From Burkholderiaceae bacterium (lineage in GTDB: Bacteria > Pseudomonadota > Gammaproteobacteria > Burkholderiales > Burkholderiaceae_C): DNA of 64,000 nucleotides. The position numbers and the translations under genes are program-made. The stretch is from positions 3,636,001 through 3,700,000 of the forward strand of contig CP126124.1 in assembly GCA_030123545.1 (NCBI GenBank), read 5' to 3'. Positions 37,956 through 46,365 of this stretch are shown here, piece after piece. A model generated the notes under the pieces. The model saw only the letters and a list, made by a program, of their open reading frames with translations. It did not search any database and was not told the origin of the DNA. Numbering within the stretch: position 1 is the first letter of the stretch; each line of letters opens with the position of its first letter.

Positions 37956-39140
37956 GTGGCGCCTTCCGATTCCTCCCCCATCCATTCCAACGCCATTCGC
38001 CGGCTCCCCGCCGCACTGCCATCCGTGAACCCACTGGAGAGAGAACTTGACTACCCGTTCGGCGCCACGCTGCCGGCATCCGGGGCGACGATGGAAGTCG
38101 CGCCCGGGGTGCGCTGGATCCGCATGGGGCTGCCGTTCGCGCTGAACCACATCAACCTGTGGCTGCTGCGGGACGAGATCGACGACCCGAGCGGCAAGGT
38201 GCAGGGCTGGACCGTGGTCGACTGCTGCGTCACGCGCGAGGAGTCCAAGGCGCAGTGGGAACAGGTGTTCGCGACGCAACTGGAGGGCCTGCCGATCCTG
38301 CGCGTGATCGTGACCCACATGCACCCGGACCATATCGGCCTGGCGTGGTGGCTCTGCGACTTTTGGTCCGCGCCGCTGTGGATCAGCGCGACCGACTACA
38401 ACACCGCGTTGCTGGGCACGCAGCGCACGATCGGCTTCGGCGGCGCCAGCGCCGCGCGTTTCTTCGCCGCGCACGGCCTCGCGGACCCGGCCGTGCTGGA
38501 GGCGATCGCCGCGCGCATGAGCTACTACCCGAGCATGGTGCCGTCGGTGCCGGCGAGCTTCCACCGGTTGATGGATGGCATGGAATTGGTCGTCGGCGGG
38601 CGCGCCTGGCGCTGCATCGCCGGCTACGGCCACGCGCCCGAGCACATCGCGCTCCACTGCGCCGAACTCGGCGTGCTGATCGGCGGCGACATGATGCTGC
38701 CCGGCATCTCGACCAATGTCAGCGTCTACGACGTCGAGCCCGAAAGCAACCCGCTGGCGCAGTTCCTCGATTCGATCGACAGGTTCCGGCTGCTCGCCGC
38801 GGACACGCTGGTGCTGCCGTCGCACGGCAAGCCGTTCCGGGGGCTGCACCGACGCATCGATCAGTTGCACGCGCACCACCGCGCGCGGCTCGCCGAGGTG
38901 CTGGCCGCCTGCCGCGAGCAGCCGCGGCATGCGGCCGACATCCTGCCGGTGATGTTCAAGCGGCCGCTCGACCTGCACCAGACCACGTTCGCGATGGGCG
39001 AGGCGCTCGCGCATCTGCACGCGCTCTGGTTCGATGGACAGCTGAAGCGCGAGCTAGGCGCCGACGGCATGCTGCGCTTCGCGGCGGCGTCGCCGGCCGA
39101 CCGGGCCGCAGCAGCCGCGCCGGCCGATGCGGCCCGGTAA
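37956..39140 (+). CDS. Metallo-beta-lactamase-fold hydrolase
   Basis: Hydrolase with a dinuclear metal site: VTHMHPDHIGLAWWL supplies HxHxDH, with further ligands in AGYGHAPEHIALH and LIGGDMMLPG; LPSHGKPFRG follows. The 394-residue frame opens at GTG 37956 without a ribosome site; GTG 38025 is an alternative and closer to the conserved part (NPLERELDYPFG). It is divergent from liuR, with the LiuR operator 10 bp upstream, so control by LiuR is likely. The substrate may be an acyl thioester, but this is a guess from context. Confidence 0.82.
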   Translation: MAPSDSSPIHSNAIRRLPAALPSVNPLERELDYPFGATLPASGATMEVAPGVRWIRMGLPFALNHINLWLLRDEIDDPSGKVQGWTVVDCCVTREESKAQWEQVFATQLEGLPILRVIVTHMHPDHIGLAWWLCDFWSAPLWISATDYNTALLGTQRTIGFGGASAARFFAAHGLADPAVLEAIAARMSYYPSMVPSVPASFHRLMDGMELVVGGRAWRCIAGYGHAPEHIALHCAELGVLIGGDMMLPGISTNVSVYDVEPESNPLAQFLDSIDRFRLLAADTLVLPSHGKPFRGLHRRIDQLHAHHRARLAEVLAACREQPRHAADILPVMFKRPLDLHQTTFAMGEALAHLHALWFDGQLKRELGADGMLRFAAASPADRAAAAAPADAAR

Positions 39141-39148
39141 CGGCGGGC

Positions 39149-41005
39149 TCAGGTGCGAGGCGTGAAGCCGTCGCCGCTCCACGCCTCGCTGCCGACCCCG
39201 TGGTGCACGAAGAACAGGCCCTCGGGGTCGTAGCGGGCCTTGATTTGCGCCAGCCGCGGGTAGTTCCCGCCCCAGAACTGCTGCTGCCAGTTCTTCTCGA
39301 AGTAGTCGCTCTCGGCGAAGTACGAGCCGCCGGCGCCCGGCAGCTCGCGCAGCCGCGCGATCGCGCGCGCCACCCGCTCACGGCGCTGGTGCGCACGCTG
39401 CAGGTCGGGCTCGCGGCCGACGGCGCCCGGGTACACATGGTGCTGGGCCGACGCGGTGATCACCAGCGCAAACGCGTCGCCGACGGCCGGGTTGATCGCG
39501 GTGGCGCGCACGGCGTCGCGCACCGACCGGCTTGCGCCCGCCAGGCCCTTGTTGAAATGAAGCGCCACGGGCCACTGCCGGCTCGCATCGACCAGTGCGC
39601 GGGCCAGATTCGCGCGTTCGGCGACGGCCAGCGAGCCCTCGCCGAGCCAAACGGAGCCGTAGGCCTCGAGGAACTGGCCGACCTGCGCGCCATCGCCGCT
39701 CCACCACGCGTGGTAGGAGGGCGCGCCGGCGCGCGTGTCCACCTTCATCAGCCCGAACCAGCGCTTCCACAGCGCGGGCGACCAGAAGGTGCGCGCTGAC
39801 AACGCCACCACCGGCACCGGGTTGAACCCGACCGACAGTTCATCGTCCGCGCCGACGCGCTGCAGGAACGGCTCCCACGCCGCCTTCGCCTGGCCGCTCG
39901 AGAGCCCCTGGAACAGCATGGCCACGTGCAGTTCGCGCTGGAGCGTGAGCCGGATCTGCTCGCCCCAGTGCGGGTTGTTCAGCCGCTCGGCATAGTGATC
40001 GACGAACAGCGCGACCAGCCGCTGGAACGCAGCGTCGGTGCGCGCCGCGATCGTCAGACTCACTGCGCCGAAGTGCTCGGGCAGCGCGTGCGTGCGCAGC
40101 GTGACGGCCGTGACCGCCGCAAAGCATCCGCCCCCGCCGCCTCGCAACGCCCAAAACAGATCCGGCTCCTGGTAGTCGTTGACGACCCGCGCCGCGCCGT
40201 CGGCCGTCACCACCTGCGCCTCGAGCAGATTGGCCGAGGCGGTGCCGAATCCCTTGGAGAAACTGCCGAAGCCGCCGCTGAGAACCAGCCCGGCAACGCC
40301 GACCGACATGCAGCCGCCGCCCTGCACGTAGCGCCCGGCCTGCGTCGTCACCGCGTGGTAGGCGTCGGCCCATACCGCGCCGGCGCCGATAGTCGCGGCC
40401 TGGCTCGGCGGCGTTCCCGCGGGCGCTCCGGCGGGCACGAAATCGTCGCGCAGCCGCACCGCGTTCATCGCGCGGGTCCAGACCAGCAGCGAGTCCGGCG
40501 CGCACGACCCGCCCTGGTAGGCATGGCCACCGCCGCGCAGCACCAGCCGCAGCCGATGCGCCCGCGCGAACCGCACCGCCGCCGCCACGTCCTGCGCGTC
40601 GCGCGCCGCGACCGCGTAACGGCTCGGTTCGCAGCGCCATGCATCGGCCCAGCCGAAGGCCTGGGTCAGCGACACGTCGTCGCCGACGGCATAGGGATTG
40701 GTGGTGTCATCGAGCAGCGCGGCGCAGGCGGCGTCCGCCGCCGCGGCGCACGCGGCGAAGCGATTCGCCGGCTGCAGCAGCCGGCCGCGTAGCTGGGCTG
40801 CCAGCGCCTGCCACTCCGCCGCGCTCGGCCAGTTGGGATCGCCGGGGCGTATCCGGGCGGCAAGCGCCGGCATCGGCGGCCTTGCTCCGCCCGCGGCAGC
40901 GACCGGATCGGCCGCTGCCGCTGCTGCCGTCGCCGCACGTCCGTGCAGCCATGGCGCCGCGGCGACGAGAGAACCCGCCAGACGGTTGAAGGTACGGCGC
41001 AACAT
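39149..41005 (-). CDS. FAD-linked oxidase (BBE-type), probably exported and bicovalent
   Basis: Vanillyl-alcohol-oxidase/berberine-bridge superfamily flavoenzyme of 618 residues; substrate unknown. Starts MLRRTFNRLAGSLVAAAPWL, a Tat-like RR plus hydrophobic region. The PP-loop is LVLRGGGHAYQGGSC, whose His is the usual covalent FAD site, and VQGGGCMSVGVAGLVLSGGF carries a Cys at the second covalent site. The C-terminal BBE segment WGGNYPRLAQIKARYDPEGL is present. It is convergent with the MBL gene (8-bp gap) and divergent from the acetyltransferase relic. Confidence 0.85.
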   Translation of the reverse strand: MLRRTFNRLAGSLVAAAPWLHGRAATAAAAAADPVAAAGGARPPMPALAARIRPGDPNWPSAAEWQALAAQLRGRLLQPANRFAACAAAADAACAALLDDTTNPYAVGDDVSLTQAFGWADAWRCEPSRYAVAARDAQDVAAAVRFARAHRLRLVLRGGGHAYQGGSCAPDSLLVWTRAMNAVRLRDDFVPAGAPAGTPPSQAATIGAGAVWADAYHAVTTQAGRYVQGGGCMSVGVAGLVLSGGFGSFSKGFGTASANLLEAQVVTADGAARVVNDYQEPDLFWALRGGGGGCFAAVTAVTLRTHALPEHFGAVSLTIAARTDAAFQRLVALFVDHYAERLNNPHWGEQIRLTLQRELHVAMLFQGLSSGQAKAAWEPFLQRVGADDELSVGFNPVPVVALSARTFWSPALWKRWFGLMKVDTRAGAPSYHAWWSGDGAQVGQFLEAYGSVWLGEGSLAVAERANLARALVDASRQWPVALHFNKGLAGASRSVRDAVRATAINPAVGDAFALVITASAQHHVYPGAVGREPDLQRAHQRRERVARAIARLRELPGAGGSYFAESDYFEKNWQQQFWGGNYPRLAQIKARYDPEGLFFVHHGVGSEAWSGDGFTPRT

Positions 41006-41111
41006 GGCTGTTCGGTTGTAGTCCGCTGTCTATCGCCGTTGCGCCGCTTGTCCAAGCGTGCTTCGTTGGCAGGCGATACAGTAGCATGCCCTTCCCTCCT
41101 TCGTCACCCCG

Positions 41112-41654
41112 ATGGCTCCCGCCCTGACTGCTCGCTTGCTCGGCGCCGGCGAGGTTGCCGCAATGCGCGAGGTTCTGGCCATCTTCGGGGAAGCCTTCGA
41201 CGACGAAGGCACGTATTCGCGAAGGCAGCCGGGCGACGAGTACCTGAACCGGCTGCTTTCGGGAGCGTCCTTCGTGGCGATCGCGGGCCTCTCAGGCACG
41301 ACGATCGTCGGCGGCCTGGCCGCCTACGTGCTGCGCAAGTTCGAGCAGGAGCGCAGCGAGATCTAACTCTACGACCTGGCGGTCCGAGAACAGCACCGAA
41401 GGCAAGGCGTGGCAACGACGATGATCGAAAAGCTGAAAAGAGTTGCCGCGGAGCAAGGCGCCCATGTCATCTACGTTCAAGCCGACTACGGCGACGATGC
41501 GGCGATCGCGCTGTACACGAAGCTCGGCACGCGAGCAGGCGTCATGCACTTCGACATTCCGCCGTCCGCGCGTGCCGCCTGCCCCCTTGCAGCACTCTCC
41601 GCAACATGGCGCGGCGCAGCCGCCGTCACCAGCGCGGCAGCGCGTCTTCGCTGA
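41112..41654 (+). pseudogene. Aminoglycoside 3-N-acetyltransferase (AAC(3)-I type), interrupted by TAA
   Basis: One frame encodes a GNAT protein like AAC(3)-I: LAAYVLRKFEQERSEI, then a TAA at 41364-41366, then LYDLAVREQHRRQGVATTMI, VIYVQADYGDDAAIALYTKL and VMHFDIPPSA. In the family, Ile is followed by Tyr-Ile-Tyr-Asp at this spot, so a TAC-to-TAA change is the simplest cause. No frameshift is present. The frame runs 29 bp into the convergent peptidase gene. The product would stop at residue 84, before the acetyl-CoA motif (QxxGxA as RRQGVA). A sequencing error is the main alternative. Confidence 0.85.
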
Positions 41655-42576
41655 GCAGCGCCTTGCGCGCCGCGTAGTCGGGCAGCACCGATTCGACCAG
41701 CGCCCAGAAGCGCGGGCTGTGGTCCATCACGCGCAGATGGCTGAGTTCGTGCACCACCACGTAGTCGATCACCGCGAGATCGAAGTGGATCAGCCGCCAG
41801 TTCAGGCGGATACCACCATTCGCATTCGCGCTGCCCCAGCGCGTGCCAGCGTTGCTGAGCACGAGCCGGCGCCACTGCACGCCGAGCCGCGGCGCGAACC
41901 AATCGAGCCGCTCTTGGAACAAGCGCCGCGCCTGCCGCATCAGCCAGGCTAGCACCGTATCGCGCAGTTGCTGCGCGCCGGCGCCCGGCGCCAGCGCGAC
42001 GCGCAGCCGCAGCGCGTCGCCTGAAACCTGGGGCACGCCGGCGTCGCCCTGCAGCATCGCCGCCGCGCCGCGGCCCGCGCCCCGACCCGCGCCCTGGTTC
42101 GCGCTCAGCACCACGGTCATCGGTTGGCCGAGATAGGGCAGCGTGACGCCGTCGCGCCAGACGATGCGGCTCTGCTCCAGGCGCTGCAGGCGCTCCTCGG
42201 CCTGCTCGAGCTTGCGCACGATCCAGCGCGATTTCTCCTGCAGCGCGGCGTCGATTTCGGCGAGCGGCACCCAGCGCGGCGCGCTGACCAGCAGCCCGTC
42301 CTGGCCGATCGAAAAGCCGATCGTGCGCCGCGCGCTGCGCCGCAGCTCGTACGCGACTTGAGTCCCACCGAGCCGCGCGCGCCGATTCGCGCGCGGGTGC
42401 GTGAACAAGCTTGGCGCCGCGGCCGGGTCCACGCCGCGATTCACGTTTGCTGCGCTTTTGATAGCTAACTGTGAAGAATCCACACCGGCTAGCGGCCGAT
42501 TTTTCTCGAAGAACCGTGACTCTGGCGGTATCGCGTCGAACAGGTCGGGCGTGTACGGCAGACGGGGCCGCATCAT
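41626..42576 (-). CDS. YgjP-like M48-type metallopeptidase
   Basis: Predicted zinc protease of the DUF45/YgjP group. The 316-residue protein has VVHELSHLRVMDHSPRFWAL near the C-terminus, holding HExxH with the third ligand His downstream, and the SNAGTRWGSANANGGIRLNW block. Its ATG overlaps the plsC stop by 4 bases. The N-terminal 70 residues are poorly conserved and contain a copy of the dispersed repeat in frame (SSQLAIKSAANV). It is last in the glyQ-glyS-gmhB-plsC run. Confidence 0.9.
   Translation of the reverse strand: MMRPRLPYTPDLFDAIPPESRFFEKNRPLAGVDSSQLAIKSAANVNRGVDPAAAPSLFTHPRANRRARLGGTQVAYELRRSARRTIGFSIGQDGLLVSAPRWVPLAEIDAALQEKSRWIVRKLEQAEERLQRLEQSRIVWRDGVTLPYLGQPMTVVLSANQGAGRGAGRGAAAMLQGDAGVPQVSGDALRLRVALAPGAGAQQLRDTVLAWLMRQARRLFQERLDWFAPRLGVQWRRLVLSNAGTRWGSANANGGIRLNWRLIHFDLAVIDYVVVHELSHLRVMDHSPRFWALVESVLPDYAARKALLSEDALPRW
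42450..42512 (+). repeat. AT-core dispersed repeat, copy 4 (inside peptidase CDS)
   Basis: CTTTTGATAGCTAACTGTG, then GGCTAGCGGCCGATTTTT, matching the right part of copies 1 and 3. It lies in the variable N-terminal coding region of the peptidase, in frame, without a stop. Confidence 0.65.
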
Positions 42577-43343
42577 GCACCCCGTCGTTTCGCAGGAACC
42601 GTCAGCGCGGCGCCGTAGGCATCCGGGTCGAGCCGGCGCATCTCGGACTCGATCCAGCCCTGCACCTCGCGCAACAGTTCGTCGGGCTTGCGCCCCGCGG
42701 TCGGAATCGGCTTGCCGATCGAGATGTCGACGATGCCGGGGCGCTTGACGAACGCCTTGCGCGGCCAGCAGCGCGCCGAGGTCACGGCGATCGGGATCAC
42801 CGGCACGCCGCAGCGGATCGCGAGCCGCGTGCCGCCGGCCTTGTAGTTGCCGACCTCGCCGCGCGCAATGCGCGTGCCCTCGGGGAACATGATGATCCAG
42901 GTGCCTTGCTTGGTCAGCCGCTTGCCCTGCACCACCATCTTGTGGAAGGCGCGCGCGCCTTCGCTGCGGTCGATGTGGATCATGTCCATGCGCGCCATCG
43001 CCCAGCCGAAGAACGGGATGTACAGCAGCTCGCGCTTGAACACATAGGCCAGCGGGTGCGGCATGATCGCCGGCATCACGAAAGTCTCCCAGGTCGACTG
43101 GTGCTTGCACAGCAGCACCGCGGCGTCGGTCTCGCCCTGCGGCAGGTTCTCCCAGCCGGTGATCCGGTTCCTGATGCCCAGGATCAGGTTGCCGCTGTTC
43201 ACCGCCAGGCGCAGCCAGCCGGCGCAGATCCAGTACATGCGGGTACTGCCGACGAACAGCGACGCGATGATCGCGAACGTGGCCCAGGGGACGACCGTGA
43301 TCCCCATCCACAGCAGGTGCAGCAGCGAACGGATCACGGCCAT
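42573..43343 (-). CDS. plsC: 1-acyl-sn-glycerol-3-phosphate acyltransferase
   Basis: Inner-membrane enzyme adding the second acyl chain in phospholipid synthesis. The 256-residue protein has an N-terminal hydrophobic segment, the catalytic motif KHQSTWETF (HxxxxE in place of HxxxxD), and FPEGTRIARGE with GVPVIPIAV. The HQSTWET form is common in betaproteobacterial PlsC. It is downstream of gmhB and overlaps the peptidase gene. Identity is secure. Confidence 0.94.
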   Translation of the reverse strand: MAVIRSLLHLLWMGITVVPWATFAIIASLFVGSTRMYWICAGWLRLAVNSGNLILGIRNRITGWENLPQGETDAAVLLCKHQSTWETFVMPAIMPHPLAYVFKRELLYIPFFGWAMARMDMIHIDRSEGARAFHKMVVQGKRLTKQGTWIIMFPEGTRIARGEVGNYKAGGTRLAIRCGVPVIPIAVTSARCWPRKAFVKRPGIVDISIGKPIPTAGRKPDELLREVQGWIESEMRRLDPDAYGAALTVPAKRRGA

Positions 43344-43428
43344 CGCGCAGCCTCGGCTCCGGTCGTCACGCGCCGCACGCAGAGCGGCGGGCCAGCGACA
43401 AGCAACGGCAATGCATCACCGTGGGACA

Positions 43429-44064
43429 TCAGGCCGCCCGCGCCGGCACGATCGATGCCGCCGGCGGCGCGGAAGGCGCTGCCGCGGCAGCCTGGCGCCG
43501 TTCTTCGCGCGCGAGCAGGAACGCCGCGAACGCCGGCAGATCGTCGTGCACCCGCGTGCCCTGCGGATAAGACGCCGGCAGCGGCTCGCCGCGCGCGAGC
43601 GACTCGCGCAGCGCGGCGCCCTGGCCGGTCAGCAGCAGATGGACCTCGCAGCCGGCCGCGGCCGCGGCCTGCGCGTCGCGCAGCCCGTCGCCTGCCGCCG
43701 GCACGTCCTTCGCATCGACCCCATAGCGCTCGCGGATCTGCTCGAACAGCCCGGGCCGCGGCTTGCGGCAGGCGCAGCCCTCGTCGGGCGCGTGCGGGCA
43801 GAAGAACACCGCGTCGATGCGGCCACCGTGCGCCGCGAGCTGCTTGTGCATCTTCGCGTGGATGCGGTTCAGCGCCGCCATCTCGAACAGGCCGCGGCCC
43901 AGGCCCGGCTGGTTCATCGCCAGCACCACGCGCCAGCCCGCGTGGTTCAGCCGCGCAATCGCCTCCAGCGCGCCGGGCATCGCCACCCATTCGTCTTCCG
44001 ACTTGACGAAGTCCTCGCTGTCGAAGTTGATCGTTCCGTCGCGGTCGAGGATCACGAGCTTCAT
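43429..44064 (-). CDS. gmhB: D-glycero-beta-D-manno-heptose 1,7-bisphosphate 7-phosphatase
   Basis: HAD-superfamily phosphatase of LPS heptose synthesis. The 211-residue protein has the DxDGT nucleophile motif (LDRDGTINFDSEDF, Asp7 and Asp9), the zinc loop CPHAPDEGCACRKPRPG, and GDGLRDAQAAAAAGC. An Ala-rich C-terminal tail (about 185-211) is longer than usual. AAGGAA precedes ATG 44064. It is separated from glyS by a long dispersed repeat and followed by plsC, the typical order in Burkholderiales. Confidence 0.94.
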   Translation of the reverse strand: MKLVILDRDGTINFDSEDFVKSEDEWVAMPGALEAIARLNHAGWRVVLAMNQPGLGRGLFEMAALNRIHAKMHKQLAAHGGRIDAVFFCPHAPDEGCACRKPRPGLFEQIRERYGVDAKDVPAAGDGLRDAQAAAAAGCEVHLLLTGQGAALRESLARGEPLPASYPQGTRVHDDLPAFAAFLLAREERRQAAAAAPSAPPAASIVPARAA

Positions 44065-44087
44065 GCGGCGGCTTCCTTCTCAGTGGT

Positions 44088-44249
44088 CAATGGCGCTGCG
44101 CGCCACCCACGACGCACAAAACAAGTTCGAGGGGCCGCGGAGCAGGCCGTTCGCGGGCACCCGCGGATCCGGCTTTGCCGGGCCGCTGGGTGCGCCCCCG
44201 GTGAGGGGGTTGGCGTAGCGACACGCAGTGCGCGAAGACTGGGGGTGTT
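44088..44249 (-). repeat. Stop-linked long dispersed repeat, copy C
   Basis: Starts within the glyS stop (TGAAACACCCCCAG), then GCGCACTGCGTGTCGCTACG, CAACCCCCTCACCGGGGG, GCGGCCCGGCAAAGCCGG, GGGTGCCCGCG, GGCCTGCTCCGCGGCC and TTTTGTGCGTCGTGGG. Several segments can fold as hairpins. It fills the glyS-gmhB gap. Confidence 0.88.
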
Positions 44250-46361
44250 TCATGCAGCGAGTTGCGACAGGTCGGCGACCCGGTTCATCGCATTGTGCAG
44301 GCGCTTGAGCAGGCCGAGGCGATTGAGCCGCAGGTCGACCTCGTCGGCGTTCACCAGCACACCGTCGAAGAACGCATCGACCGGCGCGCGCAACGCTGCC
44401 AGCGTCTGCAGCGATGCGGTGTAGTCGCCGGCGTCGAACTGCGCATCGGCCCGCGGCGCGATCTGGCGCATCGCGTCGAACAGCGCGCGCTCCGCCGGTT
44501 CCTTCAGCAGCAGCTCGCTCACGTGCGGATCGACGCCTGGCGCTTTTTTGAGGATGTTCGCGATGCGCTTGTTCGCCGCGGCGAGCGCCGGCGCCTCGGG
44601 CAGTTGGGCGAACGCGCGCACCGCATCGAGGCAGCGCGGGATTTCGCCCCACTGCGGCCGCGCCGCGATCACCGCCTCGGCCTCTTGCACGCCGTAGCCC
44701 TGCTCGCGCAAATAGCCGGCGATGCGCTCGTAGACGAACTGCAGCAGGGCTTCATTGCTCTTGCGCGGATCGGGCAGCAGCGCGCCGAAGCTCTGCGCCG
44801 CCAGGTCGACCAACGCCGGCAGTTCGAGCGGCAGGCTGCGCTCGACCAGCAGGCGAATCACGCCCAGGGCGTGGCGGCGCAGCGCGAACGGATCGCGGTC
44901 GCCGCTGGGCAGGTTGCCGATGCCGAACATGCCGACCAGGGTCTCCAGCTTGTCGGCGAGCGCGACCACCACGCCGACTTCGCCGCGCGGGAGCAGGTCG
45001 CCGGCGAAGCGCGGCCGGTAATGGTCCTCGATCGCGTCGGCCACGTCGGCGCTCACGCCGTCGTGCAGCGCGTAGTAGCGGCCCATCGTGCCCTGCAGCT
45101 CGGGGAACTCGCCGACCATGTCGGTCAGCAGATCGGCCTTGGCCAGCAGCGCGGCCTGATCGGCCTGCGCTGCGAGCGCCTCGCCGCCGAGCTGCGCACC
45201 GATCGCCCGCGCGACCGCCCGCACGCGCAGGGTCCGCTCGCCCTGCGTGCCCAGCTTGTTGTGATAGACCACCTTGTCGAGCCCCGGCACGCGCGAGGCC
45301 AGCGCCCGCTTGCGGTCCTGGTCGAAGAAGAACTTCGCGTCGGCGAGGCGCGGGCGCACCACACGCTCGTTGCCCTGGACCACCGCGCTCGAATCAGCGG
45401 GGCGGATGTTGCTCACGACCAGAAAGCGGTTCGTCAGCTTGCCCGCAGCGCCCAGCAGCGGAAAGTACTTCTGGTTCGCCTTCATCGTCAGGATCAGGCA
45501 TTCCTGCGGCACGCCGAGGAACTGCGGCTCGAAGGCGCAGACCAGCACGTTCGGCCGCTCGACCAGCGCGGTCACCTCGTCGAGCAGCGCCTCATCTTCG
45601 ATGGGCCTCACACCACCGCCGACCTTGGCCGCCGCGGCGGCCAGTTGGCGCTCGATCTCGGCGCGGCGTTCGGCGAAGCCGGCGATCACCGCGCCCTCGG
45701 TCGCAAGCGTTTCGGCATAGGCGTCGGCGTCGGTTATCACCAGCGGGTCGGCGCGCGCCTCGAACCGGTGGCCGTGCGTAACCCGGCCCGCCGCAAGGCC
45801 CAGCACGGCAACCGGCACCACGTCCCTGCCGTGCAATGCCACCAACCCGTGCGCCGGGCGCACGAACCTCACGTCGGTCCAGCCGTCGGCGAGCTGGTAG
45901 GTCATCACCTTCGGGATCGGCAGCTTCGCAATCGCTTCATGGAGCGCCTGCTGCAGCCCCTCGGCCAGCGTCGCGCCCTTCTGCGTGGTCTCGTAAAACA
46001 GCGCCTCGGCCTTGCCGTCGATGCGGCGCACGAGGCCGTGCACCGCCGCCTCGTCGGCGCCGAGCGCCGCCAATTTTTTCAGCAGCGCCGGCGTCGCGCG
46101 GCCGTCGGCGGCGAGTCCGACGCTGACCGGCATCAGCTTGCGCGACACCGGCCGATCCGCGGCCTGCGCGGCGACGCCGGTCAGATGCAGGCCGAGGCGC
46201 CGCGGCGAGGCATAGGCGGTGCGATCTGCGTCGGCCGCGACCAGACCCTGCGCCTGCAACTGGTCCGCCAGCACCGCGGCAAACGCTTCCCCGAGCGCTT
46301 GCAAGGCCTTCGGCGGCAGTTCCTCGACGAACAGTTCGACGAGCAGATTCCGGTTGCTCAT
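44250..46361 (-). CDS. glyS: Glycyl-tRNA synthetase beta subunit
   Basis: Beta chain of the alpha2beta2 glycyl-tRNA synthetase. The 703-residue protein has the GlyS opening LLVELFVEELPPKALQALGE, FLGVPQECLILTMKANQKYF, VVVALADKLETLVGMFGIG and the C-terminal anticodon-binding segment FFDGVLVNADEVDLRLNRLG. It begins 4 bp after glyQ. Its TGA is the first base triplet of repeat C. Confidence 0.97.
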   Translation of the reverse strand: MSNRNLLVELFVEELPPKALQALGEAFAAVLADQLQAQGLVAADADRTAYASPRRLGLHLTGVAAQAADRPVSRKLMPVSVGLAADGRATPALLKKLAALGADEAAVHGLVRRIDGKAEALFYETTQKGATLAEGLQQALHEAIAKLPIPKVMTYQLADGWTDVRFVRPAHGLVALHGRDVVPVAVLGLAAGRVTHGHRFEARADPLVITDADAYAETLATEGAVIAGFAERRAEIERQLAAAAAKVGGGVRPIEDEALLDEVTALVERPNVLVCAFEPQFLGVPQECLILTMKANQKYFPLLGAAGKLTNRFLVVSNIRPADSSAVVQGNERVVRPRLADAKFFFDQDRKRALASRVPGLDKVVYHNKLGTQGERTLRVRAVARAIGAQLGGEALAAQADQAALLAKADLLTDMVGEFPELQGTMGRYYALHDGVSADVADAIEDHYRPRFAGDLLPRGEVGVVVALADKLETLVGMFGIGNLPSGDRDPFALRRHALGVIRLLVERSLPLELPALVDLAAQSFGALLPDPRKSNEALLQFVYERIAGYLREQGYGVQEAEAVIAARPQWGEIPRCLDAVRAFAQLPEAPALAAANKRIANILKKAPGVDPHVSELLLKEPAERALFDAMRQIAPRADAQFDAGDYTASLQTLAALRAPVDAFFDGVLVNADEVDLRLNRLGLLKRLHNAMNRVADLSQLAA

Positions 46362-46365
46362 CGCT

